The position numbers were made by a program, and so were the translations under genes. The notes under the pieces were generated by a model that was given only the letters and a program-made list of their open reading frames with translations, was not told the origin of the DNA and made no database searches. A stretch of DNA of 22,421 nucleotides, from contig CALBNP010000169.1 of NCBI GenBank assembly GCA_937896505.1, forward strand, positions 1 through 22,421, given 5' to 3'. Source of the stretch: an uncultured Bacteroidales bacterium (GTDB taxonomy: Bacteria > Bacteroidota > Bacteroidia > Bacteroidales > F082). Shown here piece after piece: positions 15,891-22,421 of the stretch (the stretch's first letter is position 1; each line of letters starts with the position of its first letter).

Positions 15891-17081
15891 ATGAAAAAGA
15901 CATTTATTGCATTTGTATTGCTTTTTGCGATGGTTGCGCCATCATTTGCTCAGATTGAGGAGGAAATCATGCAGTCGAAAGTCCAAAAGATTGCCAAAGG
16001 AAGAGAGTATCTTCTTGAGAAATTCCTTGACCGAGATTATGAAAAGGTGAAGGAAATCAAGGATTATTTGCTTGATATAGAAGACAAATACTATGTGGCT
16101 TTATATCCTGCTGAGTTATGGTGTATCCTTATGTGGACCAATGAGTATGACGAATTGATTTCGCTGCTTCACCATTCCGATTCTGCCTATTTTGAGGCTT
16201 ATCAACGTGACTTTTATACTGGTATGAGTACCTGTATGAGAGTATTTCCGCGCTATGATGAATTGTATGATGGGGTGAAAAAACAAAGTACTGAAGGTAG
16301 GCATCTCCTTGAGTTTAGTCTCCAGGAATCAGGTTTGTCGCCAGAAAACAAGGCCCTAATTACGTTGATTTTAGATAAGCTTATTCCTGACCAATCCCGA
16401 ACGACAGTCTCGAACAAAACAAGTCTAGAGACAGTTAATGAATCAGCCACACAATTCCTTTCGGATTTTCCTAATAGCGATTATGAATGGTTTGTCAGGC
16501 ATGTGATTCGAGAACAATATGTTGAGAAGGACTGGGGCATGGGTTTAGGCTTAAGCTTTTGCTCAGGTTTTTCGTCGGGGAATATGCCAACCAATGGGAT
16601 TGGCATGGGGGTGAGTGTTGATGTCCTTTACAAGAAGTTTGATTTGACAATTGGGGCTAGTGTGATGACATTGAAGACAAGAGTGGATCAAACATATAGT
16701 TATAATGGAGTGTCAAATCTTGTATATCCTAAAGGTAGCAATTGCAATTGGAATTTACCTTACGCAAATTTGGCCTATACAGTGCTCGATCATAAGCGTA
16801 TAGCCCTCTCTCCATTTATTGGTATTGGAGGTTTAATTGAGCATTATCCACAAAATGACAATAAGGAGTATGAATATAAGGAGTTGGATAATCGTCACTT
16901 GTTGTATAAGGCTGGACTAAACTTTGACATAAAGTTTAATGGGCTTGATGTAGATAAAGATGTGATAAGAATCAAATATGAGTTTGGTTTGACAGAATAT
17001 ACTCAAGGTCAAGTCTCTGCTGTCCATTTGATTTCTGTAGGTTTGTCTGGTTTTCTTCGTGGGACAAAGCGTGCGTATTGA
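15891..17081 (+). CDS. Exported protein of unknown function, helical N-terminus and barrel-like C-terminus
   Basis: This 396-residue protein is not recognised. A clear signal peptide (MKKTFIAFVLLFAMVAPSFAQ) predicts export. Residues about 25-200 look alpha-helical and charged, with a segment (FLSDFPNSDYEWF) resembling tetratricopeptide-type helical repeats. From about 218 (WGMGLGLSF) the pattern changes to alternating amphipathic strands with Gly turns (VSVDVLYKKFDLTIGASV, LSPFIGIGG, YKAGLNFDIKF), suggesting a small outer-membrane barrel. The DNA is visibly more AT-rich than the flanking enzyme genes. It lies 12 bases after GT4 and 24 bases before GH57, so it is probably co-transcribed. It is the only exported protein in an otherwise cytoplasmic glycogen operon. 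Confidence 0.75.
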   Translation: MKKTFIAFVLLFAMVAPSFAQIEEEIMQSKVQKIAKGREYLLEKFLDRDYEKVKEIKDYLLDIEDKYYVALYPAELWCILMWTNEYDELISLLHHSDSAYFEAYQRDFYTGMSTCMRVFPRYDELYDGVKKQSTEGRHLLEFSLQESGLSPENKALITLILDKLIPDQSRTTVSNKTSLETVNESATQFLSDFPNSDYEWFVRHVIREQYVEKDWGMGLGLSFCSGFSSGNMPTNGIGMGVSVDVLYKKFDLTIGASVMTLKTRVDQTYSYNGVSNLVYPKGSNCNWNLPYANLAYTVLDHKRIALSPFIGIGGLIEHYPQNDNKEYEYKELDNRHLLYKAGLNFDIKFNGLDVDKDVIRIKYEFGLTEYTQGQVSAVHLISVGLSGFLRGTKRAY

Positions 17082-17105
17082 ATTGAAAAATAAATATCTA
17101 ACAAT

Positions 17106-18290
17106 ATGAATAAGCAAATCTGTTTCTATTTCCAAGTGCATCAGCCTTATAGGCTTCGCACTTATCGTTTCTTCGAAATCGGGAAGAAGCATTACTATTA
17201 CGATGATTTCAACAACCGCATGATAATGAGGCGCGTGGCCGAAAAGTGCTACCTGCCCATGAATGAATTGCTCATGCGACAAATCGAGAAGTTCGGCGAC
17301 CGCTTCAAGGTGGCGTTCTCGTTCTCGGGTGCCGTCATCGAGCAGATGCAACAGTATGCGCCCGATGTGCTGGAAAGCTTCCAACGCCTTGTGGCAACGG
17401 GCAATGTGGAGGTGCTGTCGGAGACCTATTCGCACTCGTTGGCTTCGCTCAGCGATGGTTCCGAGTTCAAGCGTCAGGTGCTGGCTCACAAGAAGTTGAT
17501 GAAGGAGACTTTCGGAGTCACACCGAAGACGTTCCGCAATACCGAGTTGATTTATAGCGACGAAATCGGGGCTGCAGTGGCCGATATGGGTTACAACCTC
17601 ATGCTTACCGAAGGCGCAAAGCACATCTTGGGATGGAAGAGCCCTAACTATATGTATGCCAACGCAATCAATCCAAAGTTGAAGGTCTTGCTTCGCAACT
17701 TCAAGTTCAGCGACGAAATCGCTTTCCGATTCACGCAAGATGCTTTCCGAACGGAAGATTTCGTCAACTGGGTGAATGCACTGCCTGAAGAGGAAGAAGT
17801 GGTCAATATTTTCATGGACTATGAAACATTTGGCGAACACCAGTCGGCTGAGACGGGCATCTTCGATTTCATGGAACAGCTGCCCGAAGCGGTGCTCACG
17901 CACACCGATTGTGGATTTGCCACACCATCTGAATTGGGAAAGACTTTGCAGCCTGTGTGCGTTGCCAGCGTTCCTAACGTGCTCTCGTGGAGCGACGAAG
18001 AACGCGACCTCACGGCTTGGCTCGGCAATCCGCTGCAAGACGATGCCTTCAAGTCGCTGTATAAGCTGACCAACAAGGTGCATCGCATCAAGGACGAAGA
18101 GTTGCAGCAAGATTGGAACATGCTCCAGACATCCGACCATTTCTATTACATGTGCACGAAGTGGCTCTCCGATGGCGTGGTCCACAAGTATTTCAACCAT
18201 TATGCTTCGCCTTACGACGCCTACGTCAACTATATGAATGTCTTGACTGATTTTACTGATAGAGTAGAAAGATTGTCGAAGAAAAAATGA
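17106..18290 (+). CDS. GH57-family alpha-amylase / alpha-glucan-modifying enzyme
   Basis: This 394-residue protein has no signal peptide and carries GH57 motifs. Motif 1 is FQVHQPYR near residue 9. The SETYSHSLA region (about 105) is motif 2-like. FRNTELIYSD contains the likely nucleophile Glu147, and FMDYETFGEH contains the likely acid/base Asp238. GH57 members include amylases, 4-alpha-glucanotransferases and branching enzymes. The short length and lack of extra domains fit the compact Bacteroidales amylase form, which is typically encoded beside GT4 and the debranching enzyme. It acts on cytoplasmic alpha-1,4-glucan. Which reaction it performs cannot be fixed from sequence. It is the last gene of the operon, with a strong terminator 15 bases after its stop. 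Confidence 0.88.
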   Translation: MNKQICFYFQVHQPYRLRTYRFFEIGKKHYYYDDFNNRMIMRRVAEKCYLPMNELLMRQIEKFGDRFKVAFSFSGAVIEQMQQYAPDVLESFQRLVATGNVEVLSETYSHSLASLSDGSEFKRQVLAHKKLMKETFGVTPKTFRNTELIYSDEIGAAVADMGYNLMLTEGAKHILGWKSPNYMYANAINPKLKVLLRNFKFSDEIAFRFTQDAFRTEDFVNWVNALPEEEEVVNIFMDYETFGEHQSAETGIFDFMEQLPEAVLTHTDCGFATPSELGKTLQPVCVASVPNVLSWSDEERDLTAWLGNPLQDDAFKSLYKLTNKVHRIKDEELQQDWNMLQTSDHFYYMCTKWLSDGVVHKYFNHYASPYDAYVNYMNVLTDFTDRVERLSKKK

Positions 18291-18305
18291 ACCATTTAAA
18301 TTATA

Positions 18306-18350
18306 AAAACCGCCAAACTCGGTTTGTTTACATTGAGTTTGGCGGTTTTT
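18306..18350 (+). terminator. Intrinsic terminator of the glycogen operon
   Basis: AAAACCGCCAAACTC (18306-18320) pairs perfectly over 15 bp with GAGTTTGGCGGTTTT (18335-18349) around a 14-base loop and ends in a T run. It ends the debranching-GT4-unknown-GH57 operon. Confidence 0.9.
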
Positions 18351-18394
18351 GTATATGCTTATTTCGCCAAATTCAAATATTGTTGTATATTTGT

Positions 18395-18703
18395 GGTATT
18401 GCGTCGACACAAATAACCTGGACTTTGCGTTCTGACGAGAATCACGATGGAACACAAATGGATCTAATCATCATTCGTACTGATAATGTGGTGAATCTCT
18501 GTGAGATAAAGTTTTTGCAAAACGAATTTGTCATCGATAAGGATTATGATCGTATTTTGCGCAGAAGAATAAGTGCTCTTCAGGAAAAACTCCGTAAAAC
18601 CCAAAATGTGCATACGACTTTTGTCACCACTTTTGGCGTGAAATACAATGCTTACAGTGGCATTGTCCAAAAGGAAATCGTTATGGATGACTTGTTCGTT
18701 TGA
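18395..18703 (+). pseudogene. Decayed C-terminal fragment of an AAA-ATPase with PD-(D/E)xK-like domain
   Basis: An open frame of about 102 codons, beginning GIASTQITWTLR and ending IVQKEIVMDDLFV, resembles the C-terminal end of the 'archaeal-type' AAA ATPases (ATPase_2 followed by a DUF234/PD-(D/E)xK-like domain) common in Bacteroidota. The nuclease-like signature survives as MDLIIIRTDNVVNLCEIKF (Asp, then E-x-K), followed by YSGIVQKEI. The N-terminal ATPase domain is absent: upstream of the fragment lies the glycogen-operon terminator. The same frame is open back to 18287, but that part covers the terminator and shows no similarity. An ATG at 18458 could in principle start a stand-alone 81-residue product. 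A relic is the simpler reading. Confidence 0.65.
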
Positions 18704-18731
18704 TTTTGATTTTTCAAACCAAACTTTTGAT

Positions 18732-18739
18732 TATTTTTG
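18732..18739 (+). promoter_or_regulatory. Bacteroidota-type -7 element for the synthase-phosphorylase fusion gene
   Basis: TATTTTTG matches TAnnTTTG and ends 39 bases before the ATG at 18779. TTTG at 18705-18708 could be a -33 element with a loose 23-base spacer. It gives the fusion gene its own transcription, separate from the operon that ends at 18350. Confidence 0.6.
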
Positions 18740-18778
18740 CACCGAAAAATATTGAAAATAATAATTTTAGATACATAG

Positions 18779-21700
18779 ATGAAGACACCTGATTTTTTGT
18801 TTGAAACCAGTTGGGAAGTATGTAACATGGTTGGCGGCATTTACACCGTTTTGTCAACCAAGTCCAACGAAATCAAGAAATTACTGAACGATAAATACAT
18901 CACCATAGGCCCTGATGTAGTGAAGGAAGCGCACGAGACGCTGTATTTCGTCGAGGACAACACCTTGTTCGCGAATTGGCGCGAAAAGGCTTTGGCTCAA
19001 GGCTTGAAAGTGCGTGTGGGACGTTGGAAAATCGAGAGCAGCCCGATTGCTATTCTAGTCGATTATACGACGCTCTATCAGTCGAAGAATGAGATACTTG
19101 GCCATTTGTGGGAACAATATCAGTTGGACTCAATCCGAGGACAGTGGGATTATATCGAGCCGGTTTTGTTTGGCTATGCCGCTGGTCAAGTGATTGAGAG
19201 TTTTTCTAATTTCAACTTGCAGCGCACTAACAATATCGTGGCGCAATTCCACGAATGGATGACGGGTTCGGGCGTTCTTTATCTGAAAGAGCATTGCCCG
19301 CAGATTGCTACGGCGTTCACAACTCATGCCACCTATCTTGGTCGCGCCATTTCGGGCAACGGATTGCCGCTTTACGATAATCTGGAATCCTATCAGCCTT
19401 CGGCCATGGCCATGCGCTTCAACATCGTTTCGCAACAATCGATGGAGCAGAAGGTCGCCAAGAATGCCGATGTTTTTACGACGGTGAGCGACATTACGGC
19501 TCGGGAATGCGAACAGTTCCTTGAACGCAAGCCCGATGTGCTGACAATCAATGGTATAGATAAACCTTTACGTCAAGACGATGCTGAGTTCTTGACGAAG
19601 CGGAATGCTGCGCGTAAGCAAATCCTGAAAATTGCCAGCACGCTTTGCGGCGAGCAACTTGGCGATGACTGTCTGATGGTCATCAACAGCGGTCGTTATG
19701 AGTTCAAGAACAAGGGAATTGATTTGTTCATTGAGTCGTTGCGTCGGTTGAATGAGGACAAGAATCTTGCGAAAACCGTTCTCGGCGTGATTGCGGTTCC
19801 TGCTAATCTGGCAGGTCCGTCGAAGGATTTGCAGCATCGTTTGGATGGTCAGGTTGCTATCGAAGGCCACACTGCTTTCCCGGCTACGCACCATATCTTT
19901 AACTATGAAAACGATGCCATTTTGAACACCTTGCGCAATGCAGGCTTGCAAAATGACGCCAACGACAAGGTGAAGGTGATGTTTGTTCCTTCCTATCTGA
20001 ACGGGAACGATGGCATTTTCAACCTGACCTACACCGATTTCCTTTCGGCTTTCGATTTCTCGGTGTTCCCATCTTATTATGAACCATGGGGTTATACGCC
20101 GCTTGAAAGCGTTTCGGTCGGCATTCCAACCTTGACTACCGATTTGTCGGGCTTCGGTAAGTTTGTCCAGAAAGAAGATGGCGCAGGCGAGGCCGTTACG
20201 GTCGTTGAACGCAAGGAAGGTTTTGGAAACCAAGTGGTTGAGGCTATTGTTGCTAAAATCCGTGATTTCATCGGCAAATCAAAAGATGAAATGGCCCAGA
20301 TTGCCACCGATGCGCTGAAATTGGCCGAAAAACTTTGCTGGAAAGAGCTGATTGTCAATTATCAAAAGGCTTGGGGCATGGCTTTGGAAAAGTCGGGAAG
20401 CCGTCATTACATGCTGGAATCGGTGCCTTACGCCGATATGCTGCATGAGGTGAAAGTCGATTATCAGAAAGCCGATGAACCGAACTGGAAGAAAGTTCTG
20501 ATTCAACCAGTCTATTCTCAGGAAATGAGAAAGTTGCAGGAACTGTCGCGCAATATCTGGTGGTGCTGGAATGTCGATGCCATCGAACTTTTTGAATCCA
20601 TTGACCCTGAAGCTTGGGTGGCAACGGAGCAAAATCCGGTCGCCTTGATGGAAGGCCTTTCGATGGAGCAGATTGAGAAATTGGAAAATGATAAGGATTT
20701 CGTCACGCGTTTGAATGCGGTTTATGATGATTTCCAACATTATATGTCGCAAAAGACAACCCAAAAAGACTTGATTGCCTATTTCAGTATGGAATATGGC
20801 TTGATGAAGAGTCTGAAGATTTATTCCGGCGGTTTGGGCGTTTTGGCTGGCGATTATCTGAAACAGGCTTCCGATTCGAATGTCAACATGGTGGGCATCG
20901 GTTTGCTGTATCGTTACGGCTATTTCGCTCAGGAAATTGCTGTTTCGGGCGAGCAACGTGCCGATTATGTCCCGCAGAAGTTCTCGCAGTTGCCGCTCGA
21001 CCCAGTCCGTGATGAAAAAGGCGAATGGGTGAAAATCAGCATTGCTTTCCCCGGTCGTTCGGTTTATGCGAAGGTTTGGCGCGTCAATGTGGGCAGGGTA
21101 GGCCTCTATTTGCTTGATACTGACATAGAAGAGAACTCGCAGGAAGACCGTGGCATTACAAGCCGTTTGTATGGCGGTGATAACGAAATGCGTCTGAAAC
21201 AGGAAATGTTCTTGGGCGTTGGCGGTATCCGTGTCCTTGAAGCAATTGGCTTGAAACCAACGATTTACCATTGCAATGAAGGTCATGCTGCCTTCTGCGG
21301 TTTGGAACGTTTGCGCACCTATATTAATAAGCATAACCTTGACTTTGATGTCGCCCTTGAATTGGTGCGTACTTCAACCTTGTTCACTACGCACACGCCG
21401 GTTCCTGCTGGTCACGATGCTTTTGAAGAACATTTGCTAAGGACTTATATGCCTCATTATGCGCATCGTATGAATATCAGCTGGGAGCGTTTCATGGGTC
21501 TTGGCCGTTTCAACCCGAACAATACGGATGAAAAGTTCTCGATGAGCGTCTTGGCTACGAATATGAGTCAGGAGGTGAATGGCGTGAGCCGCATCCATGG
21601 ACGTGTGTCGCGCGAAATGTTCCAATCGCTGTGGCCGGGTTATTTTGCCGAAGAAAACCATATCGGCTATGTCACGAATGGCGTCCATCTGCCAACATGG

Positions 21701-22421
21701 GGCAACCGTTTGTGGCAACGGCTTTACAAGCAGACCTTTGGCGCCGATTACATTGACCATCAGTCGGATGAAAAGGTCTGGGAAAAGATTTATGGTGTGG
21801 CTGACGAAACCATTTGGAACATCCGCAAGCAGCTGAAGCATGAATTCATGGTTTATCTGGGTGAAAAGATTCGTGTGGATATGCGCAAGCGTCAGGAAAG
21901 TCCGAAACTCATTATGCAGACTGTCAATAGTTTGAATGAGAATGCTTTGATTGTCGGCTTCGCTCGCCGTTTCGCTACTTACAAACGTGCTCATTTGCTT
22001 TTCGGCAATTTGGAACGCTTGTCGCAGTTGGTCAATAATCCTGATAAACCGGTTATTTTCCTGTTTGCAGGCAAGGCACATCCAAACGATAAGGCTGGTC
22101 AGGACTTGATCAAGATGATTGTGGATATTTCGCGTCGTCCTGAATTTATCGGTAAGATATTGTTTATCAGTAATTACGATATGGAATTGGGCAGCCGCTT
22201 GACTTCATCGGTCGATGTGTGGTTGAATACGCCAACCCGTCCGCTTGAAGCATCCGGTACCAGTGGCGAAAAGGCCGTGATGAACGGCGTGCTGAATTTC
22301 TCCGTCCTTGATGGTTGGTGGGCTGAAGGCTATCGCGAAAATGCGGGTTGGGCCATTCAGGAAAAGCGCACCTATCAGAATCAGCAGTATCAGGATGAAA
22401 TGGATGCCGAGACAATCTACA
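18779..22421 (+). CDS. glgP: GT3 glycogen synthase-GT35 alpha-glucan phosphorylase fusion (3'-truncated by window end)
   Basis: At least 1214 codons are open from ATG 18779 to the window end with no stop. The N-terminal half (about 1-560) is a GT3, eukaryote-type glycogen synthase. It starts FETSWEVCNMVGGIYTVLSTK and carries YEPWGYTPLE (Glu435, Glu443 as E-x7-E). From about residue 581 a DUF3417-type segment (MRKLQELSRNIWWCWN) leads into a GT35 phosphorylase (about 664 on, AYFSMEYGLMKSLKIYSGGLG), with the pyridoxal-phosphate site EASGTSGEKAVMNG (Lys1165). Both active sites look intact. One polypeptide thus combines glycogen elongation, presumably from UDP-glucose, with phosphorolysis to glucose-1-phosphate. 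Such fusions of about 1400 residues are known in Bacteroidales, so perhaps 200 residues are missing here. It has its own promoter. Confidence 0.92.
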   Translation, partial: MKTPDFLFETSWEVCNMVGGIYTVLSTKSNEIKKLLNDKYITIGPDVVKEAHETLYFVEDNTLFANWREKALAQGLKVRVGRWKIESSPIAILVDYTTLYQSKNEILGHLWEQYQLDSIRGQWDYIEPVLFGYAAGQVIESFSNFNLQRTNNIVAQFHEWMTGSGVLYLKEHCPQIATAFTTHATYLGRAISGNGLPLYDNLESYQPSAMAMRFNIVSQQSMEQKVAKNADVFTTVSDITARECEQFLERKPDVLTINGIDKPLRQDDAEFLTKRNAARKQILKIASTLCGEQLGDDCLMVINSGRYEFKNKGIDLFIESLRRLNEDKNLAKTVLGVIAVPANLAGPSKDLQHRLDGQVAIEGHTAFPATHHIFNYENDAILNTLRNAGLQNDANDKVKVMFVPSYLNGNDGIFNLTYTDFLSAFDFSVFPSYYEPWGYTPLESVSVGIPTLTTDLSGFGKFVQKEDGAGEAVTVVERKEGFGNQVVEAIVAKIRDFIGKSKDEMAQIATDALKLAEKLCWKELIVNYQKAWGMALEKSGSRHYMLESVPYADMLHEVKVDYQKADEPNWKKVLIQPVYSQEMRKLQELSRNIWWCWNVDAIELFESIDPEAWVATEQNPVALMEGLSMEQIEKLENDKDFVTRLNAVYDDFQHYMSQKTTQKDLIAYFSMEYGLMKSLKIYSGGLGVLAGDYLKQASDSNVNMVGIGLLYRYGYFAQEIAVSGEQRADYVPQKFSQLPLDPVRDEKGEWVKISIAFPGRSVYAKVWRVNVGRVGLYLLDTDIEENSQEDRGITSRLYGGDNEMRLKQEMFLGVGGIRVLEAIGLKPTIYHCNEGHAAFCGLERLRTYINKHNLDFDVALELVRTSTLFTTHTPVPAGHDAFEEHLLRTYMPHYAHRMNISWERFMGLGRFNPNNTDEKFSMSVLATNMSQEVNGVSRIHGRVSREMFQSLWPGYFAEENHIGYVTNGVHLPTWGNRLWQRLYKQTFGADYIDHQSDEKVWEKIYGVADETIWNIRKQLKHEFMVYLGEKIRVDMRKRQESPKLIMQTVNSLNENALIVGFARRFATYKRAHLLFGNLERLSQLVNNPDKPVIFLFAGKAHPNDKAGQDLIKMIVDISRRPEFIGKILFISNYDMELGSRLTSSVDVWLNTPTRPLEASGTSGEKAVMNGVLNFSVLDGWWAEGYRENAGWAIQEKRTYQNQQYQDEMDAETIY

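Noticed and set aside
18386..18393. TATATTTG matching the promoter consensus
   Set aside because: It lies directly before the pseudogene fragment and is in frame with its remnant. With no intact gene downstream and no -33 element it is probably a chance match in decayed coding DNA.
18287..18394. 5' extension of the open frame at 18395-18703 back to an ATG overlapping the GH57 stop
   Set aside because: This part covers the perfect terminator hairpin (18306-18350), and its translation resembles nothing known. The protein similarity starts only near 18395.
16917..18455. Long - strand open frame (about 512 codons) opposite the GH57 gene
   Set aside because: It is antisense to a gene with clear GH57 motifs, runs through the operon terminator, and shows no recognisable domain or signal. 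It is a shadow frame.
18698..18719. Possible hairpin GTTTGA/TCAAAC after the pseudogene
   Set aside because: It has only 6 AT-rich base pairs with a 10-base loop and no following T tract, so it is too weak to call a terminator.
20279..21334. Long - strand open frame (about 351 codons) opposite the synthase-phosphorylase fusion
   Set aside because: The + strand frame carries continuous family motifs. The antisense frame has no recognisable protein features.

Overview
This window looks like a chromosomal segment of a Bacteroidota member, probably Bacteroidales. The evidence is the repeated Bacteroides-type -7 element TAnnTTTG upstream of start codons, the lack of Shine-Dalgarno sequences, lipoprotein signal peptides, a Bacteroidota-type Wza/Wzc pair, a patatin/outer-membrane-barrel fusion, and a glycogen synthase/phosphorylase fusion of the kind known from Bacteroidales. 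The genus cannot be named from the sequence alone. No tRNA, rRNA, insertion sequence or CRISPR array was seen.

Region 1 (1-6815, all + strand) is surface-polysaccharide territory. It opens with the last 20 codons of a UDP-GlcNAc 2-epimerase-like gene. A hipB-hipA toxin-antitoxin pair follows with its own promoter, and a polysaccharide-deacetylase-like gene is packed directly behind hipA. A second promoter at 2718-2725 then starts a Wza-type export lipoprotein, a Wzc-type co-polymerase/tyrosine kinase with a Gly-Tyr tail, and a CpsB-type PHP phosphatase overlapping the kinase by ATGA. The last three form a standard export-and-phosphorylation-control set. The hipBA pair is the foreign-looking element. 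A bidirectional terminator (6841-6873) closes the region.

Region 2 (6883-12481, all - strand) holds, in transcription order, an M3 zinc dipeptidyl carboxypeptidase lipoprotein, a terminator that abuts the next promoter, a DUF4421-like outer-membrane-type protein, and a patatin-POTRA-barrel protein (type Vd/PlpD-like layout). The last two are probably one operon.

Region 3 (12565-22421, all + strand) is an alpha-glucan (glycogen) cluster. It contains a GH133-type debranching enzyme, a GT4 glycogen-synthase-like enzyme overlapping it by ATGA, an unrecognised AT-rich exported protein with a barrel-like C-terminus, and a GH57 amylase/glucanotransferase-like enzyme, followed by a strong terminator. 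Next come a decayed fragment of an AAA-ATPase/PD-(D/E)xK gene and a separate promoter driving a very large GT3-GT35 fusion (glycogen synthase plus glycogen phosphorylase) that runs off the window end. Together these enzymes could build, debranch and phosphorolyse glycogen. No branching enzyme or ADP-glucose pyrophosphorylase is visible here.

The items most worth a second look are the hipBA-deacetylase transcription unit inside the polysaccharide locus, the repeat-encoded tyrosine tail of the Wzc kinase, the terminator/promoter overlap near 10300, and the unknown exported gene inserted in the glycogen operon.
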